DNA of 49,520 nt. Source: a virus. Below are positions 22,185 through 30,352 of the stretch, one piece after another. The position numbers were made by a program, and so were the translations under genes. Positions within the stretch are counted from its first letter, which is position 1. Each line of letters begins with the position of its first letter. Location of the stretch: the IMG/VR virus record IMGVR_UViG_3300046491_000214, positions 1 through 49,520 of that record; one strand, given 5' to 3'. The notes below the pieces were generated by a model. The model made no database searches and was not told the DNA's origin. It was given only the letters and a program-made list of their open reading frames with translations.

Positions 22185-23135
22185 TTACCAGTCGCTCGAC
22201 GACGAGGACGAGCCCCAATCGCTGCTCGAGCTGCTATCGGACGAGCTGCTGTACGAACTGCTCGATGACCATGTGTCGCTTCCGCTGGACGACGATGAGA
22301 ACGACGACCGCTCGGATGACGTCGAGACCGGCGACGGATCACTGTAGGTCGATGACCAGCTGTCGCGGCTGCGGCGCGCCTCTTCCTCCTCGCTTTCGTG
22401 GCGCCGACGGGCGGCAGTGTTGTCATAGGTCGAGTGGGCATCGTGGTGATGGTGTCGCAAGGCGTCGCTCAACATATTCCCCGCCACTACGCCACCTGCC
22501 ACGGATGCGGCAGTGCCAAAGGCGCCCATCGGCTGGGCCTGCGCGGCTTGCGTGTAATAGTGCTCGTGCACCGAGGCGGTCGGCGGCGGCGCGGAGGTTG
22601 ATGGGCCTTCATATGCCTCCCTGAACGTGGCTCCGCGCGGCGCCGAGGAGCCTGCGGGTGCGGACGAGAATCCTGCGTCGCCTAGTCCAGTGCGGCGGCG
22701 AAGCACCATATACAGGCCAATCCCGCCGACGCTCAGAATCAGGATAGCGAATACCCATGGAAAGCCATCACCGGAAGGCGCTGAGGTGGCGGGCAGGGGC
22801 GCCTGGATCGGACGAGCCGGCACCGAGTCGATTTCGGCGACCACGCGCCCGAACAACGCCGACGACTTGACGTCGCCACGCTTATCCAAGCCGACGGCAG
22901 TCTGCAATTCGGCATTCGCCGCGACCTTGTTGCGATCCGCGTGCACAAGCAGGTAGGAATTGAGCAGGTGCGCCCTGGCGGAATCTGGCTTCTCGCGCAA
23001 AACCTCGGCAACCATGCTCCGAGCTTCAACGTAGTTCTTCGCAGCGAGTGCGTCCTCGATCTGCGATGGGCGCGGCAGCGCGAAGGCGGCCACACACAGC
23101 AGACTCATTACGAGTAATGCGATGATCTTTTTCAT
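22185..23135 (-). CDS. Membrane-anchored TPR-like protein with Ser-rich tail
   Basis: 316 residues. There is a signal peptide (KKIIALLVMSLLCVAAFALP), then a TPR-like helical repeat domain (~25-100: IEDALAAKNYVEARSMVAEVLREKPDSARAHLLNSYLLV). A membrane segment follows at ~130-148 (WVFAILILSVGGIGLYMVL), then a long low-complexity tail: Ala/Gly/Pro, a His cluster (HHHHD), an acidic-basic patch, and ~60 residues dominated by Ser with SSDW repeats at the end. It would face the periplasm with its TPR domain. Similar bacterial envelope proteins exist; in a prophage early operon it is a likely cargo gene. Confidence 0.75.
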   Translation of the reverse strand: MKKIIALLVMSLLCVAAFALPRPSQIEDALAAKNYVEARSMVAEVLREKPDSARAHLLNSYLLVHADRNKVAANAELQTAVGLDKRGDVKSSALFGRVVAEIDSVPARPIQAPLPATSAPSGDGFPWVFAILILSVGGIGLYMVLRRRTGLGDAGFSSAPAGSSAPRGATFREAYEGPSTSAPPPTASVHEHYYTQAAQAQPMGAFGTAASVAGGVVAGNMLSDALRHHHHDAHSTYDNTAARRRHESEEEEARRSRDSWSSTYSDPSPVSTSSERSSFSSSSSGSDTWSSSSSYSSSSDSSSSSDWGSSSSSSDW

Positions 23136-23405
23136 TTAATCCCCTTCAGTTTGTACTTCGGTTGATGTCTGCTTCTTCTCTTTCTTCGCCAACTGCTTGT
23201 CGATCCACTCCTGCCGGACCACTACATCTGCCGCCCTGGAGAATCGTGCGCATGGCTTGGCAGACCACGGCACGAACGGCTTGATCAGGGGCTGGGCGTT
23301 GTCGTATCCCATGCATCGCCCCAGCCCTACTCGCGCATGGTCCGGGTACTCCTTCATCTTGAAGTGCTTGCAGCGGGCGCAGCAGTCAGCGGCAATGACA
23401 GTCAT
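23136..23405 (-). CDS. Small Cys-containing phage protein
   Basis: 89 residues. The N-terminus ADCCARCKHFKMKEYPDHARVGLGRCMGY has CxxC and a spaced Cys, a likely zinc-binding knuckle, and the C-terminus is Lys-rich. The start overlaps the upstream stop by 4 bp and the stop adjoins the next gene. The family of short CxxCxxF proteins is common near phage replication genes; role unknown. Confidence 0.65.
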   Translation of the reverse strand: MTVIAADCCARCKHFKMKEYPDHARVGLGRCMGYDNAQPLIKPFVPWSAKPCARFSRAADVVVRQEWIDKQLAKKEKKQTSTEVQTEGD

Positions 23406-24130
23406 GCGGCCCTCCCTCGCGGCGCGATCGGGCCGATTTCTTTCATCATCTGGACGAGCCCCTCGGGCTTGCCTGCGCGCCGCACCGGTTCGACTGCCTG
23501 CGCCAGGTCAGCGAGCGACGTTGGGCCGGCCTGCGGTCGAATCATCGAGATGGGCGCCGGCGGCTTCCCGCCGTTGTCGATCGCCGCACGAATGCGAGCC
23601 TCCCAGTTTGCTGACGACTCGCCGCTATGCGCTGGGCCCACGCCGACCTCCATTGCCTTCGCGAGCTTCGCTTCGTCGGACAGCCACCACGCAGCATTCG
23701 CCTTCCTGGGATCCTCGGCCGTGTCCTTCTGGATCGTGAGCCGGTCCCAGTGCTCGCGCAGGTTCTTCGGCGAGAGGATGTTCCCGCGCCAGAAGTCGCT
23801 CTTGTGAGCCCACAGGAACAGTTCGCAGATCTCCTTGTGCGTGCGGTCGTCCCGCTCGCGCATCAGGCGCACTTCGTTGGTCCACGTCGTGAAGTTCGGC
23901 TCTTTGGCTTTCGGCGCTGTCATCTGCAGTACCTTGAACAACCAGCGGGCGCACTTCTCGTCGTTCGGGTCGACCGGCGCCTTCTCGCGCTTCGCACGCC
24001 TCTTAGGTGCGTTTAATGTGACGATCATCACAGGATCAAGCAATTGAAGCAGGATTTCGGACTTCACCGTGACCTCTGGCGCCGACCGCGCTTGCTCCAG
24101 CAGTGCGTTGAGGATCGAGGCGTCACACAT
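23402..24130 (-). CDS. Phage replication-type protein
   Basis: 242 residues. The middle segment CELFLWAHKSDFWRGNILSPKNLREHWDRLTIQ is the conserved C-terminal signature of phage replication/replisome-organiser proteins (O-like); the N-terminal DNA-binding half is short and basic (NAPKRRAKREKAP). The C-terminal part has a helix with MIRPQAGPTSLADL. It lies between the antirepressor and DUF1064 genes, consistent with origin recognition or helicase loading. Confidence 0.65.
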   Translation of the reverse strand: MCDASILNALLEQARSAPEVTVKSEILLQLLDPVMIVTLNAPKRRAKREKAPVDPNDEKCARWLFKVLQMTAPKAKEPNFTTWTNEVRLMRERDDRTHKEICELFLWAHKSDFWRGNILSPKNLREHWDRLTIQKDTAEDPRKANAAWWLSDEAKLAKAMEVGVGPAHSGESSANWEARIRAAIDNGGKPPAPISMIRPQAGPTSLADLAQAVEPVRRAGKPEGLVQMMKEIGPIAPRGRAA

Positions 24131-24902
24131 GGCCGCCCTCCCCGCGCTGGTTCAGCTGCCACTTCGCCCATTCGCCTGCTACCCATGTCACGCCTTTGGA
24201 CGTGAACCGCGCCGCGTTGTAGGCGTGGTTGTTCTGCGCGGTTCCCGCCTTTACGCAGAATCGACCCGCGTCGATGTGCTGGCCGTACGGCGTGAGCGCG
24301 CCGGCCAGGCGATACATGATCTTTTCCTCAATGAGGAACTCGCGGAACTGGGCCTCGTTTGCATGGAGGGGCTTCGCCACCTCGCGGAAGCCCTTCGTGC
24401 CGGTGGCGTCGGCGTAGCGCTCGACAAACTCGACGGAGGGCTTTGCTGCTTCGATCTGGGCGGCCTGCACTTCGATGGTTTCTTGCTGCTCGGCCGCCAG
24501 GCGAAGCGCCGCGGCGAACGTCTTGGGCACTTCGAACGCCGGCGCCATTGAATACGACCCGGTTTTTCGGATCGCTGGCAGAACCTCGTGACGAATCCAG
24601 CGCTTGAACGCTTTTGCTGACGGCTTCCGGCTTCCGAGGACGAGGCTGTACAGGCCTGGCTCGTTCACGACGACCATCTGCTGGGCGCCACTTGGGGTCT
24701 GTATTAGACGCAGACCCTTCTCGTCCTCGTCCAGGCGGCGCGTCTGGTCGGTGCTGATCCCAAGGGCGGTGCACGCATCTTGCGCAACGAACCACGGCGA
24801 GCCGTCGTCATCGGTGACGATGCGAACTTGGACGCCCTCGAAGTGAAAAGGCATCAGGCCTGCGCCCGAGGCGTCGTTTTGCAAACTCAGTATGCTTCCC
24901 AT
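24123..24902 (-). CDS. Phage antirepressor, BRO-N plus KilAC
   Basis: 259 residues from ATG 24902, chosen because of AAGGAGAG six bases upstream; an in-frame start at 24935 lacks a site. The BRO-N domain spans ~15-115 (VQVRIVTDDDGSPWFVAQDACTALGI, NEPGLYSLVLGSRKPSAKAFKRWIRHEVLPAIRKTGSY). The KilAC (ANT) domain follows (~165-255: GFREVAKPLHANEAQFREFLIEEKIMY...YGQHIDAGRFCVKAG). It probably antagonises a repressor or regulates replication. Confidence 0.9.
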   Translation of the reverse strand: MGSILSLQNDASGAGLMPFHFEGVQVRIVTDDDGSPWFVAQDACTALGISTDQTRRLDEDEKGLRLIQTPSGAQQMVVVNEPGLYSLVLGSRKPSAKAFKRWIRHEVLPAIRKTGSYSMAPAFEVPKTFAAALRLAAEQQETIEVQAAQIEAAKPSVEFVERYADATGTKGFREVAKPLHANEAQFREFLIEEKIMYRLAGALTPYGQHIDAGRFCVKAGTAQNNHAYNAARFTSKGVTWVAGEWAKWQLNQRGEGGHV

Positions 24903-24924
24903 TTCACTCTCCTTTCGAACCGCG

Positions 24925-25155
24925 TCAGGCGGCATCCTTGGAACGGTGTACGCAACCCGAACATTCAGGATCCGCCGCGTGCATCAGCGTGTACTGGCAA
25001 GCCGTGGTGCCGAACGCGGACCTGATGTCGACGTAGACCGGCACGCGGCAAGGTGCGCCAAAGCCGTCGCGGACAATCTCGCTCCAGCCGGACTGCGCAA
25101 CGTAGCTGCTTTCGGCAGTCGGCCGCGGCTTGTTATGACAACCGTACAGACTCAT
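24925..25155 (-). CDS. Small Cys-rich protein
   Basis: 76 residues from ATG 25155 (MSLYGCHNKPRP). Cys residues occur in CHNK, APCR, TACQ and ECSGC, suggesting a metal-bound fold. TAGGAG upstream overlaps the previous gene's stop. The long upstream extension of this frame is only a shadow of the winged-helix gene. Confidence 0.65.
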   Translation of the reverse strand: MSLYGCHNKPRPTAESSYVAQSGWSEIVRDGFGAPCRVPVYVDIRSAFGTTACQYTLMHAADPECSGCVHRSKDAA

Positions 25156-25163
25156 ATCGGCTC

Positions 25164-25766
25164 CTATCCCATGAGCGCAGACAGCCAGGTCTGCGGGGTG
25201 ACGCGTGATTTCTCTGCCAGCCGGTCCGCCTTGCGCAGCGCGATGTGGCGTATGTAGCGCACGTCTTCCTTCCCGCCAGCCAGGGCTTTCTCGACCGCCC
25301 GCTTGACCCGGCGCCGATAGCTTTTGTTCCGTTGCGACACGGTCGTGCGCTTCAGCGGGCACGGCACGTCTTCGCCCGGGCCGGCGTAGATGATTGGCTG
25401 ATACGCGCCCGGGCCCCGAGGGCGGCGCCACTTGCCGGTGTGGCATTGCTGCGGCTTCATCCTGCGTAACCGGTATTTCACCTGCGCGATCGTCAGGTCT
25501 GCCTTCTTCGCGATCTCGTCGATCGTGGCCGGTAGCACGGCGAGGATTGCCTGCTCGATCTGCTCGCCATATCGCGGATTGCACGTTATGCAGTGTGTCC
25601 ACCCCTGCCGGATTGCGAACGCGTTTGCCTCCATAACTTCGCCGCAGTCACACTCCACTCGCCAAACCGCGCTTCCAATCTTGTTTGACCCAATGCGATG
25701 CGTCGCGGTCAGGTTATCGAAGGGCGAGAGTGGCAGAGTTGCGATCTTTTTCCCCAGAGTCGTCAT
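25164..25766 (-). CDS. Zinc-ribbon/winged-helix phage protein
   Basis: 200 residues. The N-terminal zinc ribbon has VECDCGEVMEANAFAIRQG and CITCN. A winged-helix segment follows (ILAVLPATIDEIAKKADLTIAQVKYRLRRM), then a basic stretch (KSYRRRVKRAVEKALAGG). DNA binding is likely. The stop overlaps the next gene's ribosome site. No defined family. Confidence 0.65.
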   Translation of the reverse strand: MTTLGKKIATLPLSPFDNLTATHRIGSNKIGSAVWRVECDCGEVMEANAFAIRQGWTHCITCNPRYGEQIEQAILAVLPATIDEIAKKADLTIAQVKYRLRRMKPQQCHTGKWRRPRGPGAYQPIIYAGPGEDVPCPLKRTTVSQRNKSYRRRVKRAVEKALAGGKEDVRYIRHIALRKADRLAEKSRVTPQTWLSALMG

Positions 25767-26314
25767 GCTGCCTCCTTCGAATTTTCGTGAACATCACGAT
25801 TAAGCAATGACGCCTCCGTAATCCCGAGCATCCTCACGCACTCCGCCAGCAGATCCATCTGGGTGCCGTATCGCGCCTCAAAGCGTGCCTTGTACGGATG
25901 AACCGCGATTAGCGACGGGTTCGGACCCGTGCCGTCCTGATGGTGACCAGCGCAGAGGGGCAGAACGAGGAAGTGGGCACCCTCTTTCGTTCGACCATCC
26001 ACGTGGTGAAGACTAGTCTCGCGGTTCTCCCAGCCATCCTTAAGGCAGGCGATGCAAGGCAGCGTGCCCATGCGATCCATGAAGCGCGCTTCCTCCGCGG
26101 TCGTGGCCCTGCCCTTCATGCCGCGGGACTTCATCGGCTTGGGCAGCTTCGTCGGTTTCGATTCCCGGTTTCGCGGGAATGAGGTCTTTGCCTGGATCGC
26201 AGCTACGCGCAGTAGGCCGGCGCCGGCGGATGGCGTCTTGAACCCGGATCCTCGCGACATCGGCGTTTTGCGCTGAAGCGGCTTGCCGGGCTTGAGTGCA
26301 GAGCGCTGCCTCAT
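25763..26314 (-). CDS. Ref-like RecA-dependent nuclease
   Basis: 183 residues. The C-terminal ~110 residues match phage P1 Ref: GTLPCIACLKDG, SLHHVDGRTKEGAHFLVLPLCAGHH, and AVHPYKARFEARYGTQMDLL, an HNH-related fold with conserved His and Cys residues. Ref cuts DNA at RecA-made displacement loops, established for P1. The N-terminus is basic and disordered, as in P1 Ref. Its promoter-proximal end lies 14 bp from a divergent plus-strand gene. Confidence 0.85.
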   Translation of the reverse strand: MRQRSALKPGKPLQRKTPMSRGSGFKTPSAGAGLLRVAAIQAKTSFPRNRESKPTKLPKPMKSRGMKGRATTAEEARFMDRMGTLPCIACLKDGWENRETSLHHVDGRTKEGAHFLVLPLCAGHHQDGTGPNPSLIAVHPYKARFEARYGTQMDLLAECVRMLGITEASLLNRDVHENSKEAA

Positions 26315-26328
26315 GCTAAGATTCCTTT

Positions 26329-27015
26329 ATGGCAATCAAAAACAGAGACCTCTCGAAGCCGCGATGGCTTGTTGCATTTCTCGTGCTGGCGGTGGCGATC
26401 AGCATCTGCGTTGGACGCCACTATGGCCTCAGTCGCGACCAATGGGCCGCCTGGGTTCAGGCCGTTGGCTCGGTGCTCGCCATCTTGGTTGCGGTATGGG
26501 TTTCGTGGCACCAGTCCGAGCAGCAACGTATCCACCAAGCGGAGGCAGAACGCGCAGAAGTCGCCGGGGTATTGCGCAGTCTTCGCGCCGAAGTTGAAAC
26601 GACGCTCAGCTACGCTGGAAACCACATTGCGGAGCGATTGGACAGCGTTCGGCCCGGGGCGCCGATCACATTTGTCTTCCCTCTTCCCGAGTACCCCTTC
26701 CCTATCTTCGACGCGCTCATACCGAAGTTGGGACTCATACCGGAGGCGCAACTCCAGCGCCAGATCGTTGACACGTTTTCCGCTGCCAAGGGCCTGGCGC
26801 TGACCATTCATCACAACAACGATCTTTCTGAGGCACTCGCTGTCGCACACCTTGGCCATTTGGAGGTGCCAACGGGAGCGAGCGGTGAAAAACTGAATAT
26901 GGCGACTCGGCAACTCGCGCAATACAGCGCTAGCTTTCGCGAAGCCTTCACGGAGGGACGCAGTAAGCTCCTCGCTCTTCATGCCGCCCTTGATCAAGCC
27001 TGCGCTGATAGCTGA
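26329..27015 (+). CDS. Two-TM protein on the opposite strand of the early operon
   Basis: 228 residues. Two membrane segments (LVAFLVLAVAISICVG at ~13-28; WVQAVGSVLAILVAVWVSW at ~42-60) precede a coiled coil (QSEQQRIHQAEAERAEVAGVLRSLRAEVETTL) and a soluble helical domain. The gene runs against all its neighbours, starting 14 bp from the Ref-like gene start and ending 15 bp before the opposing stop. The ribosome site is weak. It is likely an independent cargo gene; the membrane topology would suit superinfection exclusion or abortive infection, but that is inference. Confidence 0.75.
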   Translation: MAIKNRDLSKPRWLVAFLVLAVAISICVGRHYGLSRDQWAAWVQAVGSVLAILVAVWVSWHQSEQQRIHQAEAERAEVAGVLRSLRAEVETTLSYAGNHIAERLDSVRPGAPITFVFPLPEYPFPIFDALIPKLGLIPEAQLQRQIVDTFSAAKGLALTIHHNNDLSEALAVAHLGHLEVPTGASGEKLNMATRQLAQYSASFREAFTEGRSKLLALHAALDQACADS

Positions 27016-27029
27016 TATAGACATCATCG

Positions 27030-27443
27030 CTAGGCCTTTGTGTGGAATGACACGTCTTCGCGCACAGACCAGTCCGGAATATCCAGGCGCGTGCCGCGGC
27101 TGTTGATCCGGTACTTCTTGCTCAGGCCCGAGCTTGCGAATACGTTGCGCTGCGGCGCCGGCGCGATCTGGCCGACGTACTCCTCTTCCGGCTTCTCGCT
27201 GTACCCGTCGTAGTAGTCGGTAGCAGTCTGGCTGCACGCGATCTTTCCGCGTTGGGTTTCCATCAGCCAGCCGCCACGGATAGCCGATTGCAGGGCCGCG
27301 GCGCGCTCGTTCTGGCTTTTTCCGAACTTCACAGCCAGGAACAGTTCGGTATCGGTGCAAGGACCGTTTTTGTACAGGTACTCGCCGGCGAGGTACGGGA
27401 TCTCGCCCGGTTTCGGCGTGCGGATGTTTTGACGTTGGGTCAT
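27030..27443 (-). CDS. Hypothetical phage protein
   Basis: 137 residues. The segment AGEYLYKNGPCTDTELFLAVKFG looks like a winged-helix start, followed by ALQSAIRGGWLMETQRGKIACSQTATDYYDG. It may bind DNA; no family assigned. The start overlaps the methyltransferase stop by 4 bp. Confidence 0.65.
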   Translation of the reverse strand: MTQRQNIRTPKPGEIPYLAGEYLYKNGPCTDTELFLAVKFGKSQNERAAALQSAIRGGWLMETQRGKIACSQTATDYYDGYSEKPEEEYVGQIAPAPQRNVFASSGLSKKYRINSRGTRLDIPDWSVREDVSFHTKA

Positions 27444-28519
27444 ACGACCTCCATTACGGATTCGATGAAGACGCGCGCCGCGTCGGCGTTGATCGCGTTG
27501 CCGTAGGCGCGCAGGCGTCCCACTCTGGCGGGAGCCCCATGAGCCAACGGGAATGTGCCGGGTTCAACTGGCCGCCACTTTCCATCCCGGCACCCGAGCC
27601 AGTCAGCATCTCGCCAGAAGCCGTTAGTCGGGCCGGGCCGCAGATCGCAGCTGCCATCGATAAGTCCTGCGGCGCCCCCTTGCGCTCGATCTCCGATAGC
27701 GCGCCCTCCAGCGTCCGGACGTTCTTCTCGCCGTCCGCCGCTCGAGTCGTTGGCCATCCCGACAAGTGCCAGGACACTACGTCCACCGTCTTCCGGCTGC
27801 TGTCGTTGTTCTCCGCCGCGTTGTTGCCGTTCTGTGCCGGCGTACCCGCCATCGGCGTCGGCCAGCCCGCTAACAGAACGGAGTCCTGCAGATTGACCAT
27901 GTGCCCGACGCGCTTCGCCGGATCCTGCCCGCCGCGATCCCCGTTGCCCTTCGTTGGTGTCGGCCAGCCGTTGAGCAGCTGTTCGACCGGATACCATGTT
28001 CCGTCGATTTCCAGATATTGCTGCCCAGTAGAGCCGGTCTCGGATGTGCGGAGCACCGACGCCCGCAGACGGAAACGGGACCGCCCCGACCCCGTATCCC
28101 AGGCCTTCCAGGTCATCTTGTACAAGGTCGATCCAAGGATTAACGTCGCTGCTCGCAACCTGCTCTCCAAGGACGACTGCAGGGCGGCGCTCGCCGATGA
28201 GGTGGAAGAACGCCGGCCAAAGGTGCCGCTCGTCAGCAAACCCAGCTCCTTTGCCTGCCGCGCTGAAAGGTTGGCACGGACAGGAACCAGTCCAAACAGG
28301 TCGATCATCTGGCCAGCCGGCGCGACGAAGCGCGAGGGACCAGACGCCAATGCCTGCGAAGAAGTGGCACTGGGTGAAGTCCTGAAGGTCGGCGTGGTGT
28401 ACATCCTCGATGCTCCTTGTGTCGACCTCCCCCGGCGCGATGTGGCCAGCGGCGATCAGGTTACGCAGCCAGGCAGCGGCGTATTCGTCGATCTCGTTGT
28501 AGTAGGCCGCTGCGATCAT
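27440..28519 (-). CDS. C5 cytosine DNA methyltransferase
   Basis: 359 residues from ATG 28519, overlapping the upstream stop (ATGA). C5 motifs: [11 protein letters not shown] (52-61), [16 protein letters not shown] with catalytic Cys82, VI-like VVLGEQV (GEQ rather than ENV), [15 protein letters not shown], and [17 protein letters not shown]. The region between VIII and X (residues ~170-300) is low-complexity, Gly/Arg/Gln rich, and contains the target-recognition zone. It methylates cytosine in an unknown sequence, probably protecting phage DNA from host restriction. A long ORF is nested in another frame. Confidence 0.93.
   Translation of the reverse strand: MIAAAYYNEIDEYAAAWLRNLIAAGHIAPGEVDTRSIEDVHHADLQDFTQCHFFAGIGVWSLALRRAGWPDDRPVWTGSCPCQPFSAAGKGAGFADERHLWPAFFHLIGERRPAVVLGEQVASSDVNPWIDLVQDDLEGLGYGVGAVPFPSAGVGAPHIRDRLYWAAISGNRRNMVSGRTAAQRLADTNEGQRGSRRAGSGEARRAHGQSAGLRSVSGLADADGGYAGTERQQRGGEQRQQPEDGGRSVLALVGMANDSSGGRREERPDAGGRAIGDRAQGGAAGLIDGSCDLRPGPTNGFWRDADWLGCRDGKWRPVEPGTFPLAHGAPARVGRLRAYGNAINADAARVFIESVMEVV
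27454..28404 (-). other. Long ORF nested in the methyltransferase gene
   Basis: A 316-codon same-strand ORF in another frame, almost wholly inside the methyltransferase. Its product would carry repeated W-P-T-P units and [19 protein letters not shown] near its end. This pattern is familiar from phage annotations, but the same DNA in the other frame encodes true methyltransferase motifs. Translation is unproven. Confidence 0.25.
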
Positions 28520-28965
28520 GCCCACACCTGCGCCGGCACCAGGTTGAAGAAGTGCGCCATCACCGGGTCATGCGCTGGGATCTTGCGAACCGGCCGCACC
28601 TTGAACTCGACGTCGTCCTCCATGATGTGGAAGTGGCGCGCCGGATCCCTGGCGGCAATCGTCAATGCGCAGGCGCGCGGCTTGATCGGGCGAGCCTCCA
28701 TCTGGCTATCCAAGGTTGCAAGGTAGGTTGCAACCTTCGCGGAGTCGCTCGTAAGCCGGCAAATCAGATGGCCATGTTCACCGGACGATTCGATGATGCC
28801 GCCCAGGTCGACCATGTACTTGCGCACACCCGACGGGCCGATGGCCAGGAGACCGCCGATCTCGTCACGCGACAGTTCGCTAACCTGCAGTGCGAAGATC
28901 AGCTTGCGCACGCGCTCGATGCGCTCCGCGGTGCGGGATGGGGTGACGTGACGACCGCGGCTCAT
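28516..28965 (-). CDS. HTH-type phage regulatory protein
   Basis: 149 residues. Residues ~13-60 form a winged-helix (RIERVRKLIFALQVSELSRDEIGGLLAIGPSGVRKYMVDLGGI). The C-terminal part is a mixed domain ending [16 protein letters not shown]. Its stop overlaps the methyltransferase start, so it may belong to the same function, for example control of methylation. No family name assigned. Confidence 0.7.
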   Translation of the reverse strand: MSRGRHVTPSRTAERIERVRKLIFALQVSELSRDEIGGLLAIGPSGVRKYMVDLGGIIESSGEHGHLICRLTSDSAKVATYLATLDSQMEARPIKPRACALTIAARDPARHFHIMEDDVEFKVRPVRKIPAHDPVMAHFFNLVPAQVWA

Positions 28966-29276
28966 GACAGCACCTCGTCCATCGCTTTGTGCTGGCGCGC
29001 CGTCCGAATTTCATGCGCGTGTGCGAACGCCATGGCATGCTGCTGCGGGGTTGTCGCAATCCACTTTGCGCGCGCAGCCTCGAGCGCTTCAGCTGCCGAC
29101 ATCGCCGATGCGATGCGGAAGCCCGTGGCGACATGAGTCACGCTCCAGGCGCCTACGCCATTCAGGCCCGTATCGATAGAGCGGTGCGCCGCGAAGTGTT
29201 CGTCGCCCGACCCAATGTCAACGAGTGCGGCATCGACGACGCGGTCGCCGCTTTTCCCAGTCACGACGAGCCTCAT
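28962..29276 (-). CDS. Hypothetical phage protein
   Basis: 104 residues. The segment AAHRSIDTGLNGVGAWSVTHVATGFRIASAMSAAEALEAARA is typical of small cytosolic phage proteins. Both ends overlap adjacent genes by 4 bp. Function unknown. Confidence 0.6.
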   Translation of the reverse strand: MRLVVTGKSGDRVVDAALVDIGSGDEHFAAHRSIDTGLNGVGAWSVTHVATGFRIASAMSAAEALEAARAKWIATTPQQHAMAFAHAHEIRTARQHKAMDEVLS

Positions 29277-30022
29277 GCTGCACCGCCTTCAGTCGCAGCA
29301 ACAGTAGTGCCGTTATTGACCCATCGCCCGGCATTGTCAGACCGTAGGTTGCGCGGCCGATACTTTGACTCGACCGGCGCGAAGACATCTTTGCAGTTCC
29401 TAGCGAGACGCTGATAGATCCTCAAGCGAGGAATTCCGCTTAACTCAGCAGCCTCCGAAACGGTCATCGTGCGACCGTCGTACTCAACCAGAACATTGCT
29501 GCGCCGGTTGCGGCAGTTTTCCTTGGAGGTGACCCATTTGCAGTTCGACTTTGAGTAGCCAACGTTGTTGTTGATGCGGTCGATCTGCGCCCCATCGGGA
29601 CGCGGCGCCATATCGCGCCGAAACACTCCAAAATCCAGCCATTCTTTGCAGACGGTTATGCCTCGCCCGCCATAGCTCCCCCATCTCTTATTGTTCTTGT
29701 CCGTGCAGCGCTGAATAATTCCGCGCCAGACCGTGTACAGAGGGTCCTTCTTGTGCGGTGCATCAGCGTTCTTGCATAGCCGTTCGCGCCGATAGCAACC
29801 GCATGATTGGGTGCGCCCCTGCGTGAAACTGCCTCCAATCAAAGTCTTTTCGGTGCCGCAGTCGCAGCACACGCGCCATCTTGCGTGAGAGCCCTTCTTA
29901 TCAACGAAAGAGACGACGACCAGGCGCCCAAACCGCTGGCCCGTCAGGTCGCGCTTTGGACGCTTCGTCATATTCCCGGCCGCGTGCGACCCTACAAGTT
30001 CTTCTTGTGCTATGCTTTGCAT
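29273..30022 (-). CDS. AP2/HNH homing-endonuclease-like protein
   Basis: 249 residues from ATG 30022 (AAGGAT upstream). The N-terminal half has a zinc-binding AP2-type DNA domain (DLTGQRFGRLVV, WRVCCDCGTEKTLIGG, SCGC). The middle has a GIRxx core (VWRGIIQRCTDKNNKRWGSYGGRGITVCKEW), then an HNH-like element (AQIDRINNNVGYSKSNCKWVT) and a C-terminal HTH (MTVSEAAELSGIPRLRIYQRL). Such free-standing endonucleases spread among phages. Confidence 0.85.
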   Translation of the reverse strand: MQSIAQEELVGSHAAGNMTKRPKRDLTGQRFGRLVVVSFVDKKGSHARWRVCCDCGTEKTLIGGSFTQGRTQSCGCYRRERLCKNADAPHKKDPLYTVWRGIIQRCTDKNNKRWGSYGGRGITVCKEWLDFGVFRRDMAPRPDGAQIDRINNNVGYSKSNCKWVTSKENCRNRRSNVLVEYDGRTMTVSEAAELSGIPRLRIYQRLARNCKDVFAPVESKYRPRNLRSDNAGRWVNNGTTVAATEGGAA

Positions 30023-30046
30023 ATCAGATCCTTAGTAATGTTTCGC

Positions 30047-30073
30047 GAAGCCCGGTTGCAGCCGGGCTTTTTC
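30047..30073 (+). terminator. Plus-strand terminator-like hairpin
   Basis: AGCCCGG and CCGGGCT pair across a short loop, followed by TTTTTC on the plus strand. On the minus strand it lies between the amber-interrupted ORF and the AP2/HNH gene, where it has no T run. Confidence 0.5.
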
Positions 30074-30179
30074 ATTTCTGCTTCTGCTGCTCCAGCAGTT
30101 CGTCGTACCGCTTCTTGCTCATCACGTGGCCGGGCTCGATCGGCGCCGGCTCTTGTTGCTATTCCTGCCGTTCGGTCAT
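30072..30179 (-). pseudogene. Small ORF interrupted by an in-frame TAG
   Basis: From ATG 30179, which overlaps the stop of the 58-residue gene, the frame reads MTERQE, then TAG, then continues for 28 codons (QQEPAPIEPGHVMSKKRYDE...) to TGA. The part after the stop looks like a normal charged helix and contains its own ATG (MSKKRYDELL). It is either broken by one substitution or translated from the internal start. Confidence 0.4.
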
Positions 30180-30352
30180 GGGTTCACCTGGCTGAAAAAT
30201 CCGCCCCAGTACAGCAATCCGCAGCCGATCAGGCTTGAAACAGCCGTTGCACAAAACGAGTGATTGCCAGTGCGCGGCTTGCCGCTCTTTTCCGCTGCGA
30301 CGCCGAGGCCGATGAAGGTCAGGGCTAGGTAGATCAGGGCTGGGGTGCTCAT
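30176..30352 (-). CDS. Small two-TM protein (58 residues)
   Basis: From ATG 30352: two hydrophobic segments (TPALIYLALTFIGLGVAA and AVSSLIGCGLLYWGGFF) linked by a charged loop (EKSGKPRTGNH). Its start overlaps the stop of a 12-codon ORF and its stop overlaps the next ORF. The layout resembles small phage membrane proteins such as holin-like or exclusion proteins; the role is unknown. Confidence 0.65.
   Translation of the reverse strand: MSTPALIYLALTFIGLGVAAEKSGKPRTGNHSFCATAVSSLIGCGLLYWGGFFSQVNP

Noticed and set aside
26311-27360. 349-codon minus-strand ORF opposite the two-TM gene
   Set aside because: Low-complexity shadow sequence spanning two real genes; no ribosome site or domain.
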